Origin: Acidobacteriota bacterium
GTDB lineage: Bacteria > Acidobacteriota > UBA6911 > RPQK01 > DATIPO01
Direction of reading: 5' to 3'
NCBI GenBank assembly: GCA_035471785.1
Contig: DATIPQ010000036.1
Coordinates: 1 to 41,264 of the forward strand
Length of the DNA stretch: 41,264 nucleotides
Under the pieces are notes generated by a model that was given only the letters and a program-made list of their open reading frames with translations, did no database searches and was not told the origin of the DNA. The number at the start of each line of letters is the position of its first letter. Position 1 is the first letter of the stretch. Positions 25,001-32,670 of this stretch are shown here, in pieces. The position numbers and the translations under genes are program-made.

Positions 25001-26762
25001 TCAGCAATGCGATCCCTTCTCGCCCAACAATATGACTACCTCGCGTTCGGAGGAGGTTCCGCCCCAAACTGATCTGGAGGTCGTTTCCAAGCAATCTGCG
25101 CCCGCCAATCCCTCCATCGGAAATCTCCTCAACCAGAGCGTCAGCGTGTTCAACCGGGGACCGCGAAGCGCCGACAACGTGGCCCTCAACATCAGCCCTC
25201 CCCCCGACGTGCAAGTCGTCAGCGTGGACTCGGGGACTGGAACCTGTCAAGCGGCTTCCAGCGGGTACCGATGTACGTTCCTGCAATTGCCTGCGGGGCG
25301 TGAGTCCCTCGTGCACCTCTCATTCCAGCCGTCCGCCTCGGGTTTGCTGGAAACCGGCTTCTCCGTATCTTCCAACCTCGACGACTGGACCCCTGACAAC
25401 AACCAACTCGAAATCGAGGTCGAAGTCGGCTCCAAAGAGGACTTGGCTTTCCCAGCGGCGCTCGACCCTGCAGTGCTGGGGGTGGCCGTGGTCAACTCCA
25501 GCAGCGAAGAGAACCGGGTCCTGATGCGTCTCTTGAATGCGCAGGGGCAGGTCGCTGGAGAAATACCAGGCATCGTATTGCCGCCCCTGGGACAGGCCGC
25601 CCAGCCCATTCCCGATTCTGGTCTAGGTCAAACCCTGTTGATATCGAGCGAAGGGCAAGCCATTCAGGGCTTTCTCTCTATTTTCCTGAACAGCTTGAGG
25701 AAGCTGGACGCGGTTGGCGGCCGGTTGACCGACGGCAGGGAGCTCTATTTCCCCAGAGCCCTGCAAAACGGCAGCGGACGGACGGTGTTGTTCGTCTACA
25801 ATCCCCAAGAAAATCCCACCGATGTCCAACTGGAGCTGTTCACGCCTCAGGGAACACTGCGGGGGCAAGTCACGCGCATGCTCGAACCCCTGGGATCTTT
25901 TCTCGGCGACCTGAATACACTCTTCGGCCCCGAATTGGCCCAAAGCGATGGTTATATCCGATTGAGCAGTGCGCCGTTGCCCGTCCGCGGAGTGCAGATC
26001 ATCGAAGACAACGAGACCCTTTCCGCCATCGCGGCACAGCCGACAATCTTCCCGGGGAGCCGAACTCTGCGCGCGCCCCACTTCTTCAATCTAGGCGACG
26101 GCGCCACCACCTTCGTAAGGCTCTTAAACCTGAGGGAGGAAGAGGTGCTGGTTCGCGCTCAGGTGATTTCCGATGAGGGCCAGCAATTTACGGCTGAGTT
26201 CCCTGTTTCCGGGCATCAGCTCGCCATTGTCGATCTGGCCGCAGAGATCCAGGCTCCCGTGGGCACTCTGGGTCACTTTGAACTCTCCTTCGAGAACTCT
26301 GATGAAAACGCCGGAGGCGAACCGCAGGTAGTCGCGATCGCCACCTACGTCGGTACCCAGGCCCAGACGCGTGCCAGCCTGCCTCTGATCCTCAATCCTC
26401 AAGGTCAGGTCCTCTTCCAACACGTGGCCCAAACCGAGGGGATCTTCCACGGTTTAGCCATATTGAATCCGGACGGGGGCGATCAAGCCGAAGTGGTCCT
26501 GACCGCGTTTGATCCAACTGCTCAAGAGACGGCCCAAAAACAAATCCAATTGGCAAGCGGCGAACGGCTCTTGGGCCTTCTCAACCAAGAGGTCTTCTTC
26601 GGTTCCTCTTTTTCTCAAAACGGTGGGTACTTGTTAGTGCAGAGTGACCAGCCTCTCGTCGTGTTCACAATCTTCGGGGGCGCCGCCTACCTGGCAGCCA
26701 TCGAGGGGCAATATCCGATCTTCTCGGTGAGCCCGGCATCTAGCCTCGAGGAAGCGCGCTGA
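22098..26762 (+). CDS. Giant secreted LVIVD-repeat multidomain protein
   Basis: A 1554-residue exported protein with a signal peptide (about 1-25, ending QPLFAF). Residues about 25-655 are LVIVD-type propeller repeats, with units such as DVFVQGDFAYCASAGSGLEV and DVYADAQRAYVTDSRFG ending in LDISDLSAPREIG. A carboxypeptidase-regulatory-like domain (about 660-740), a PKD-like domain (DAGSDITIGWGQQVDLQGSVSDEDGDE split over about 750-860) and two DUF11-like domains (about 860-1110; YNFRVTNL and QSVSVFNRGPRSADN) follow. The last 440 residues are several copies of a beta module of the form FHGLAILNPDGGDQAEVVLTAF...GGYLLVQSDQPLVVF. No catalytic site was seen. The ATG at 22098 follows GAGG by five bases; a GTG six bases earlier is less well placed. 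It probably acts as a surface or matrix protein. Confidence 0.85.
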   Translation: MPVRRNIPLALVLVLFSFQPLFAFQITKLGEWGGGRCLDVFVQGDFAYCASAGSGLEVFDVGDPLNPRLAGSADTLGLGSTAVAQTVFVEGELVYIITGVENFASVLQVFDISNPPSPTPYEMSFFDASDVHVIDNLAYIGRREEGFQIWDFADPANPEFKGSGGTDTVLRIFADEQFVYVIERVEESGELFLTIHDPRFSFSGLANPVEVNRFPISNGGDLLVVEGFVYVSGANGLEVMDSSGAEAASSRLKPRGSIGTAEPRSRLFSNGDLLFEAFSGGFFDPVHGLTIWDLSTPGSPVILEFFVPELGVASGFFAVGNRGYLAAASGGLQFLDISNPANPVGGPRLPSSGSLTDVYADAQRAYVTDSRFGLRVLDISDLSAPREIGGLAVDGPEACPASFTPQFRGVFVQDNIAYLTGRTGFEVYDVSVAANPACLGSAQDFGFDQGVQLIGHLAFSQSTFGPVSVVDVSDPQNMAVLTEIGESVADFQLDGDHLFLAGGEILSLADPSNPQMVSALSRSGDFIGVHNGKAVTLQTVALLDQLDLSLHDVQTAENPEQLVNLEIFSDNAFGLCTFAELVPHCFIIPSDLELYRDRAFVTSFAGGLLVYDFFFPEKPKEVARFVTPGEAGAVFVRDDGIVFVADNISGKLFILRMNPFISGSIHYSDGSPVPDVELTFMQAEGSGFEITLKETATDGEGTFEDWVDLGWGGTATPTLQGHTFEPPALTYQDLQADQRGQNFVANRIPSVDAGSDITIGWGQQVDLQGSVSDEDGDEICSTWAVTSQTAGAPAQLDSQTDCASGQAQPQARLTAPPQPDDRNITAAQLQVELETSDNRSPPVSDQILVEVVSCPGQVSRADLRILPAAGQPVISALDRLTYNFRVTNLAEFGNSDATGVIFAFEVPQGTAYLQGETEQGSCPQGGDATSVQCLLGTLGANSTVDVSITLKLSPDFTGRLALNADVSSQQCDPFSPNNMTTSRSEEVPPQTDLEVVSKQSAPANPSIGNLLNQSVSVFNRGPRSADNVALNISPPPDVQVVSVDSGTGTCQAASSGYRCTFLQLPAGRESLVHLSFQPSASGLLETGFSVSSNLDDWTPDNNQLEIEVEVGSKEDLAFPAALDPAVLGVAVVNSSSEENRVLMRLLNAQGQVAGEIPGIVLPPLGQAAQPIPDSGLGQTLLISSEGQAIQGFLSIFLNSLRKLDAVGGRLTDGRELYFPRALQNGSGRTVLFVYNPQENPTDVQLELFTPQGTLRGQVTRMLEPLGSFLGDLNTLFGPELAQSDGYIRLSSAPLPVRGVQIIEDNETLSAIAAQPTIFPGSRTLRAPHFFNLGDGATTFVRLLNLREEEVLVRAQVISDEGQQFTAEFPVSGHQLAIVDLAAEIQAPVGTLGHFELSFENSDENAGGEPQVVAIATYVGTQAQTRASLPLILNPQGQVLFQHVAQTEGIFHGLAILNPDGGDQAEVVLTAFDPTAQETAQKQIQLASGERLLGLLNQEVFFGSSFSQNGGYLLVQSDQPLVVFTIFGGAAYLAAIEGQYPIFSVSPASSLEEAR

Positions 26763-26765
26763 AAG

Positions 26766-26809
26766 GCGCCGCGCCACCCGCATCGATCAAGGCACTGCGC
26801 CTCGAGTAG
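26766..26809 (+). pseudogene. C-terminal tail fragment of a second ADOP-like permease
   Basis: Four bases after the giant exoprotein's stop, the DNA reads RRATRID, then (after a small deletion and frameshift) KALRLE and a TAG stop. This is the same ending as the pseudogene at 19396-19804 (RRTTRIDPVRALRME). The two share the 14-base string CCACCCGCATCGAT. Only about 44 bases remain. Confidence 0.6.
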
Positions 26810-26824
26810 CAGAGCGATAGGGTC

Positions 26825-27715
26825 TCAGGTTGCAGGGCGGGGGGCGGGAATCTCGGCGCCCAGGCGGGTGACGACTCGAGAGGCGGTCCGGACGGCCCGG
26901 TCAGCCGCTTCCTCCACCGCCTGCGGCCCCTTCCGCGCCAGGACGGCCAGGAAGGTGCCCGCGAAAGCGTCTCCGGCTCCAGTGGAGTCGATCGCTTCTC
27001 CAACCGCCGGGGCCGAGATCTCGATCGCTTGTCCGGGAAGCTCGATGAGCGCTCCTCCCTCCCCCAGCGTGGTGGCGGCGCAGGATAAGCCGTAGCGCTT
27101 CACCAGCGCACAGGTGGCGGCGCCCAGTCCTGTCTGCAAGAGCCGTGACTCCTCTTCGTTCATGAACAGGTAGTCGGTGGCGTCCAGCAGCCGCGCCAGG
27201 TTCTCGTCGTCGACATCGAGGCAGAGCGGATTCCAGGCCGCGCGGATTCCTGTCTGGCGGGCGGCCGCGAAAACCTCGGCGATCAATCCGCTATCGAGCA
27301 TGGAGCAATAGAGGGCCCAGGGCTTGCGGCCAAGGGTTTGTTGGACGAAGTGCCGGCGCAACCGTTGGCGATCTTCCTCGATCACTTCGATGCCGGCGCC
27401 CAGCGTGCAGAGGACGCCCGAGTGGCCCAGCGAAACAAAGAGCGGCGTCTTGCGGGCCGAGCGATAGACGCCCTCAACCTCGACTCCCAGGCCTTGCAGG
27501 TAGGCTTTGTGGCCCGAGCTTTCAAAGTCGCTGCCCACGACTCCCACATAAGCTGTGCGGGCTCCGGCGTGAGCGCTGTAAGCGGCCGCGTTGGGAGCCT
27601 TGCCGCCGAAACCGAAGCCCCACCTGGAAAGCTGATGATGCCCCTCGGAACGCAGCACTCCCTCGACCTGCCCCAGCAGGTCATAAGTAGCGCTGCCGAC
27701 GAAAACCAGATCCAT
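26825..27715 (-). CDS. PfkB-family carbohydrate/nucleoside kinase
   Basis: A 296-residue ribokinase-like kinase. The N-terminus has LVFVGSATYDLLGQVEG, then FGGKAPNAAAYSAHAGARTAYVG (first PfkB signature area, in two parts). The second signature DSTGAGDAFAGTFLA at about 255-270 contains the catalytic Asp. ATP-dependent phosphorylation of a sugar or nucleoside is expected; the substrate is not evident. The ATG at 27715 is preceded at eight bases by AGGTGG, which overlaps the TAG of the FAD-FHA gene; a GTG at 27727 is possible. It is the last gene of the redox operon. It has no obvious electron-transfer role, so it may simply share the transcript. Confidence 0.88.
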   Translation of the reverse strand: MDLVFVGSATYDLLGQVEGVLRSEGHHQLSRWGFGFGGKAPNAAAYSAHAGARTAYVGVVGSDFESSGHKAYLQGLGVEVEGVYRSARKTPLFVSLGHSGVLCTLGAGIEVIEEDRQRLRRHFVQQTLGRKPWALYCSMLDSGLIAEVFAAARQTGIRAAWNPLCLDVDDENLARLLDATDYLFMNEEESRLLQTGLGAATCALVKRYGLSCAATTLGEGGALIELPGQAIEISAPAVGEAIDSTGAGDAFAGTFLAVLARKGPQAVEEAADRAVRTASRVVTRLGAEIPAPRPAT

Positions 27716-27727
27716 CTCGGGGCCCAC

Positions 27728-29983
27728 CTAGTCCAGCAACTTCACCACGACGGGGCCGTGGGCGCGGACTTTGCAGGCGTAGCGGTGGGAGCCGCATTGC
27801 ATGCCGTTCTGCTCCAGGGTGGCGACTTCGTCCTCGTCGCAGGGGTTGAGGTATTCCTGTCCGGAAACGATCTTGACGGGATCGATGCCGCAGGTGCCGT
27901 TGCGGCAACTGGCCTCGATGTCGAGATCGTTCTCCTCGGCCACTTCCAGCAGGGTCTTGCCCGCCATGGGGTAGGACCGTCCGTCGATGGTGACCGTGAC
28001 CTCCTCGGGGGGACGCTCCGGAGCAGGCTCCACGCCCGCCTGGGTGGAGGAGACGAGTTTCTTCTTCTCTTTCTTCTTGGGCGGCGCCTGCTTGAGGGCG
28101 AAGGTGAAATGGCTTTGCCCGATGCGGAAGCGGTCCTGGTGCTGGAGGATGGCCTCGCGGATGCGCAGCGCCGATCCGTTGCTGCTGTAGAGGTCGCGGA
28201 CGAAGATCTGCCCCTCGCGCACCAGGATTTTGAGGTGGCGGCGGGAGAGGGTATGGTCGTCTTTGTCGGGGATGATGTCGGGTCCCTGTCGGCCCAGGAT
28301 GGCGACCTCGCCTTCCTGCAAGTCGTGACGTTTGACCATCTCCCCCTGGGCGTTGTAGAGGGCCGCGTAGAATCCCTTCTCGCGCTCGCCCAGCAGCAAG
28401 AAGTGCTGTCCCACCCCGATCAGGTCGCCCTTGAAGACCTCGCGCTCATGGTCGGGATTGAGCATGAGGAAGACCCCGTTGGCGCTGCCGTCGTCGCGCA
28501 GCAGGAAGCCGTCGGAGGTGCGGGTGATGGAGGCGTGCTGCTGGGACACCAGCGGGTCGTCGGCCAGCTCGATATCGCAATCGCTGCGCCCGATGGTGGT
28601 GGGCCCTTGCCCGCGCACTCCGTAGCGGGCGTCCTCGATGCCGCCCGGCTGCACCCGGATGAGCCAGGCCGGTTCGTCCACCGCCGGCCTGATGTTGTCG
28701 TCGTAGTCCTCTTCGTCGCCTTCCACCGGACTTACGAAGGGCCTGGACCCGGCTTCTTCCGGTGCGTCCTCGACCTTGACCGACTTGCCGGTTCCTCCTT
28801 GCAGGCGGTCCTGGATCACGTCGGCGATAAAGACCCCGTCGCGGACGGCGCTCTTGATGTTGCCGGGATGGCGCACGCGCTCGGAGTCGTCCTGATCGGG
28901 CGAGGGCGGCTCGGCTCGCAGGTAGTACTGGCTGAGGATGTCTCCGATCATGTAGACGCCGGGCTGCTCGCTCTGGAGGACGGGGTCCACCACCATGAAC
29001 TTCTTCTTGCCTCCGCTGGGCGATGCCATGCGGATGCCCATGCCGTTGAGGAACTTCTCGGGGATGTCCTCGCCGATGCAGGCGATGCAGCGGTCCTTGG
29101 GGAACTCGTAGTGGAGGGTTTCGCTGGGCCGTCCCTCGATGAGGCGGCGGTCCACCCGGATGGCCAGATATTCCTTGTGGTCCTCCCCCGAGAGGACGGC
29201 GGCCGGTTCGCTGCGCGGGCAGTAGCGGATGTTGCCGTTGAGGACGAAGGCCTCGAAGAACTCCTCGTTGAGGGCTTTGGAGACGCGGGGCATCTTGTCT
29301 CCGCGGTAGGACCAGTAAATGGCGCTGGAGTCTCCGGCGGCGATCTTGGCGCGGGAGATGGCGATGACGGCTTCAGCCGCCGAAGTGCCGCCGCCCACCA
29401 CGCACACCGGACCGTCGGCGAAGTCCTCGGCATCGGCCAGGCGGTAGTGGATCCCCATGGTGTTTCCGGGGATGTCGAAAGTGCGCGGCACTCCGCGCCC
29501 GATGGCCAGCACCACGTGACGGGCCCGCAATTCCTGCTCTTCTTTCAGGTTGTGATTGAAGACCGAGGCTTTCCAGCAGCCCTGGTGGTCCTGGTCGGGT
29601 TCCAATCCCATCAGTTCCACGCCTACCTGGGCCGCCAGGGCGTGCTTGAGGTAAAGCGTCTTCCAGGCGGCGCACAGCTCATCCTTGTCGATGGGGGAGA
29701 AGGGCAACTCGGAAATCAACTCGCCTCCCTTGGGGAAGCGCATGGTGTCTTCGCCGCCGTAGTTGGGGTAGATCAGCTTGTCCTTGGAGTAGTCGCGGAT
29801 GCGTGACATGATGTCGTCGCGGTCGATGACCAGCGCCTTCAGGCCGTGCTCGCGGGCCCGCAGCGCGGCGGCGGTTCCGGCTGGTCCGCCGCCCACGATG
29901 AGCAGATCGAGGACTTCGGGCAATTGGGCCGCAGGATCGACCTTCAGCGTGCCGTCCTCAAGGATCTCGTAACCGATGGGCAA
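27728..29983 (-). CDS. FAD/NAD(P) oxidoreductase - FHA - FHA - [2Fe-2S] ferredoxin fusion
   Basis: A 751-residue multidomain protein without a signal peptide. Residues 1-395 are a thioredoxin-reductase-like flavoprotein: FAD motif GGGPAG (31-36), NAD(P)H motif GGGTSA (197-202) and the second FAD contact VYMIGD (343-348). It lacks the CxxC pair of true thioredoxin reductases. The first FHA domain (about 440-525) has TTIGRSD and SQQHASI. The second (about 545-630) has GRQ, LSRRHLKI and YSSNGS. A basic linker leads to a plant-type ferredoxin domain (about 660-750) with Cys693, Cys698 and Cys737. The expected third ligand is Asp701, and Cys730 lies nearby. It should move electrons between NAD(P)H, FAD and the cluster, with phosphothreonine-dependent docking. 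The start is TTG with GAGGAGG close upstream, adjoining the stop of the preceding FHA gene. Confidence 0.88.
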   Translation of the reverse strand: MPIGYEILEDGTLKVDPAAQLPEVLDLLIVGGGPAGTAAALRAREHGLKALVIDRDDIMSRIRDYSKDKLIYPNYGGEDTMRFPKGGELISELPFSPIDKDELCAAWKTLYLKHALAAQVGVELMGLEPDQDHQGCWKASVFNHNLKEEQELRARHVVLAIGRGVPRTFDIPGNTMGIHYRLADAEDFADGPVCVVGGGTSAAEAVIAISRAKIAAGDSSAIYWSYRGDKMPRVSKALNEEFFEAFVLNGNIRYCPRSEPAAVLSGEDHKEYLAIRVDRRLIEGRPSETLHYEFPKDRCIACIGEDIPEKFLNGMGIRMASPSGGKKKFMVVDPVLQSEQPGVYMIGDILSQYYLRAEPPSPDQDDSERVRHPGNIKSAVRDGVFIADVIQDRLQGGTGKSVKVEDAPEEAGSRPFVSPVEGDEEDYDDNIRPAVDEPAWLIRVQPGGIEDARYGVRGQGPTTIGRSDCDIELADDPLVSQQHASITRTSDGFLLRDDGSANGVFLMLNPDHEREVFKGDLIGVGQHFLLLGEREKGFYAALYNAQGEMVKRHDLQEGEVAILGRQGPDIIPDKDDHTLSRRHLKILVREGQIFVRDLYSSNGSALRIREAILQHQDRFRIGQSHFTFALKQAPPKKKEKKKLVSSTQAGVEPAPERPPEEVTVTIDGRSYPMAGKTLLEVAEENDLDIEASCRNGTCGIDPVKIVSGQEYLNPCDEDEVATLEQNGMQCGSHRYACKVRAHGPVVVKLLD

Positions 29984-29992
29984 AGCCTCCTC

Positions 29993-30991
29993 CTATCCCG
30001 TGCTGTCGTCCTTGCGCCTCACCAGCGAGGCCCGGAAAGGCCCGATTCGCAGTTCCTGGCCCGGCTGGATCTCCACCTCGCCCTGCAGGGGCTGACCGTC
30101 CACCAGAGTGGCATTGAGTCCGCCCAGGTCGCTGACCACCACCCCGTGGGCGTCGACTAAGAGTACCGCTTGCCGGCGAGACACGGCTTTGTGCCCCAGC
30201 ACCACCTGGCAGTCGTCCATCCGTCCCACCACGTTCTTGCCCACCTTGAGGGGATAGCTGCGCGCCGTCCCTCCTTCTTCAGCCACCAGCAGGATGAAGC
30301 GGGAACGGGCCTGCTCGTGGCGATCCTCAGCCGGGGCAGGCCGGGTCTTCTCTTCGGCCTTCTCGGAAGAGACCCGCGGAGGATCTTGCAGGGAAGGAAG
30401 GGCGACGGGCGCGCCGGCCTGGGTGTCGGCGTCAAGCGTCTCTTCCTCCTTGCCAGCCGGCGGCGGTTCTTCCTTCACTTCCTCCGCCCCAGGACTCTCG
30501 TCTTGAGGTTCTTGGGCCTGGGCAAAGACCTGCGGCGTCGGCACCACCTTGTCGAAGGTTGTCTTGGGTTCGGGACGCTGAGAGGGATCGCGCTCGGATT
30601 CCTGCAACAGTTGGGAGGGCACGTACTTGACGAAGACTCCCGGACTGGTGGCGGCACCCACCTCCTGATGCAGCACCTGGAAGATGTAGTCGTGCCCTCC
30701 CGGGAAGGTGAGCACGTGCAGTTCGCCCAGCCGGCGGGGGCGCTCGACGGGCCGCCCGTCCAGCAGCAGCGGCTGTGAGGGCGACAGGTTCTCCAGCACG
30801 TAGGCCCTCAATTGGGGCGAATATTTGATGCGGGCCTGCCTCCCGGCCAAGAGCGAGGAGCGGATGGTGATCTTGGCGCCCGCCGCGCTGCCGATGTCGG
30901 CTTCGCTCCCCAGGAAAAAAGCCTCTCCCTTGTGGTCGCCGGTCTGACAAAAAAGCCGCGCCCGCACTTGGCCGCTCTGCGAGTCAGTCAT
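29993..30991 (-). CDS. Double-FHA-domain protein
   Basis: A 332-residue soluble protein. The C-terminal FHA domain (about 245-325) is canonical, with VGKNVVGRMDDCQVVLG, KAVSRRQAVL and LGGLNATLVDG. FHA domains bind phosphothreonine peptides. The N-terminal domain (about 10-110) has the FHA outline (GDHKGEAFFLGSEADIGS and LENLSPSQPLLLDGRPV) but lacks the clean SxxH signature. The two are joined by about 110 residues of acidic, Pro/Glu-rich, probably disordered linker. The ATG at 30991 has GGAGGT six bases upstream. It overlaps the end of the multiheme cytochrome gene by eight bases (ATGACTGA). It is likely an adaptor that brings a phosphorylated partner to the redox proteins encoded beside it. 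Confidence 0.88.
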   Translation of the reverse strand: MTDSQSGQVRARLFCQTGDHKGEAFFLGSEADIGSAAGAKITIRSSLLAGRQARIKYSPQLRAYVLENLSPSQPLLLDGRPVERPRRLGELHVLTFPGGHDYIFQVLHQEVGAATSPGVFVKYVPSQLLQESERDPSQRPEPKTTFDKVVPTPQVFAQAQEPQDESPGAEEVKEEPPPAGKEEETLDADTQAGAPVALPSLQDPPRVSSEKAEEKTRPAPAEDRHEQARSRFILLVAEEGGTARSYPLKVGKNVVGRMDDCQVVLGHKAVSRRQAVLLVDAHGVVVSDLGGLNATLVDGQPLQGEVEIQPGQELRIGPFRASLVRRKDDSTG

Positions 30992-32654
30992 CGGCAACCT
31001 CCCTGGCCCGCAGCAGCAGCACCGGCAGGCGCCGGTCCTTGCGGGGGTGAAAATGATGACAGGTAACGCAGCTCTGAGAGACCTGGCCGGGGGCGTGGCA
31101 CTGACGGCAGTCGTCGATGGAAGGCAGATGCAGCCTTTGGCCCCTGTCCTCCTGGTCGGCCGCCACCGAGGGATGGCAAGAGGCGCATTCCATCTGCACG
31201 CGGTGGGCCGAGTGATCGAAAAGCGCCCGGCTCAACGTTTTCTGAGATGCCCGCAGGGGGGCCAAGCCTCGAGGCGAAACGTCGTGGCATTCGCGGCATT
31301 GCTGGGTGAGCGCGTCCACCAGCTCGGACAGCCCGGCTGAATTTCCGCCGAAAGAGGGCTGAGGCGCATAGCCTGCCTGGCGTAAGTCGGTCCAGGCTTC
31401 CAGCAGCCAGCGGTCGATTTCGTTGAAGGGCTCATGGGATGGATCGGCCAGAAGCGAGCGCGGGCTGACCGCGCCCGGATCGCGCAGGCCTTCTTGAGCC
31501 CGCTGCAGCCGAACGTCGGACGCGCCGCCAGGACGCAGTGAGGGGGCCAGTGCGGAGTTCTCCTCCACCGCCAACTGTCGCGCTCGCGCCAGCCGGGCCG
31601 AGAGGGCGCCTACGGCATCTGCGTAGCGTTCGCGCAGGAGGCCCGGGTCGAAGTCCTGAGGCGGACGCTGAGGCAGCAGATCGGCCAGTCCCAGCGAGGA
31701 GTGAAGGCTGCGCCTGAGGATGCGCAGGTTTTCCTCGATCCAGCAATCGCGGTGATTGGCGGCCAGAGGACGGATGCGGCGAGGATCCTGGGGAGGAACC
31801 AGCCTGAAGCGGCTGGGATTCATCGTGGGCAGGCAGGGAGCCGCCGGATCGGCCGCTTCGAGCTGCTGAGGACGCAGGACGCCGGGCGCGCCGGATAGTC
31901 CCTGCTGAGCCAGTTGCATCAGCGCTCCGTCCTTGTTGAGGTGGCAGCCGTCCCCGCAGTGCAGCCGGAAGGAAAGGGCCTGGAAGCCGCGTCCGTCCCG
32001 CTCGGGATGGTGACAGTACAAACAGGTCGCATCGCCCTCCAGCTTTCTCTCCTCGGGCAGCACCTTGTTGACGTGGACGGCGTGGGGAAAGCGCAGCCCC
32101 TCGGCTTCCCTGAACTGCGCGACGCCGCCCGAGCCGTGCAGAAACTCGGGATGCCCCCGGGCGAAAGAGGCGAAGTCATGGCAGGACGTACAGCGCGAGT
32201 CGGGGACCTGGGTGAGAGAAGCGCCGCGTCCCAGGTGCTCGGAATGGCAGGAGGCGCAGTCTCCTGCCAGCGACTCCTCGCCTCTCCGCTCCAGGTCGTC
32301 TGAGAAATAAGCGTAGTGGGCCGGATATCCGTAAAGGGCCATCCGGCTCCCCTCAGGACCGCTTCCCGAGTCGGCATTCAGACTCTCATGGCAGGAAGCG
32401 CACTTTTCTTCCGGCGTGCCGCGCAGAGGACTGTGGCAAGCCGAGCAATCGGATTCCACCTTCATGTGGGCCGAAGAGACGGGTCCGCTGGAGACGAAGG
32501 CTGCGTCCAGCAAGAGGAAGTCGAAGGCCGTCCACAGCAGCGCCACCGCGGCCACGGCCAGCCCCGCATTGAGCCAGCGCCTGCGCGGGGAAGGATAGAC
32601 GTAGTGAGGCGAAACCTCCAACTCCATCCGTGAATAGTGTCGCTTCTTCTTCAT
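30984..32654 (-). CDS. Membrane-anchored multiheme cytochrome c (nine CXXCH plus one CX3CH)
   Basis: A 556-residue protein. A single membrane helix near the N-terminus (about 28-47) would place the rest outside the cytoplasm. Heme-attachment motifs are at 70-74, 85-89, 133-137, 155-159 and 211-215, an atypical Cys-Gly-Asp-Gly-Cys-His at 233-238, then 453-457, 490-494, 516-520 and 529-533. Several are followed by His-rich loops, as in cytochrome c3/c7-like chains. About 210 residues without heme sites (240-450) separate the two heme-rich ends. It should carry electrons across the periplasm to or from the diheme cytochrome b encoded 16 bases upstream. The ATG has only a weak AGAG before it. Confidence 0.92.
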   Translation of the reverse strand: MKKKRHYSRMELEVSPHYVYPSPRRRWLNAGLAVAAVALLWTAFDFLLLDAAFVSSGPVSSAHMKVESDCSACHSPLRGTPEEKCASCHESLNADSGSGPEGSRMALYGYPAHYAYFSDDLERRGEESLAGDCASCHSEHLGRGASLTQVPDSRCTSCHDFASFARGHPEFLHGSGGVAQFREAEGLRFPHAVHVNKVLPEERKLEGDATCLYCHHPERDGRGFQALSFRLHCGDGCHLNKDGALMQLAQQGLSGAPGVLRPQQLEAADPAAPCLPTMNPSRFRLVPPQDPRRIRPLAANHRDCWIEENLRILRRSLHSSLGLADLLPQRPPQDFDPGLLRERYADAVGALSARLARARQLAVEENSALAPSLRPGGASDVRLQRAQEGLRDPGAVSPRSLLADPSHEPFNEIDRWLLEAWTDLRQAGYAPQPSFGGNSAGLSELVDALTQQCRECHDVSPRGLAPLRASQKTLSRALFDHSAHRVQMECASCHPSVAADQEDRGQRLHLPSIDDCRQCHAPGQVSQSCVTCHHFHPRKDRRLPVLLLRAREVADD

Positions 32655-32670
32655 CTCTGATGGCGCTGTT

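Noticed and set aside
19396-26809. A complete composite transposon around the exoprotein genes
   Set aside because: No transposase, terminal inverted repeats or target-site duplication was seen; only permease tail fragments flank the segment.
27338-29806. An 822-codon open frame on the plus strand
   Set aside because: It is antisense to the FAD-FHA-ferredoxin and PfkB genes, which have clear motifs; the antisense product is low-complexity.
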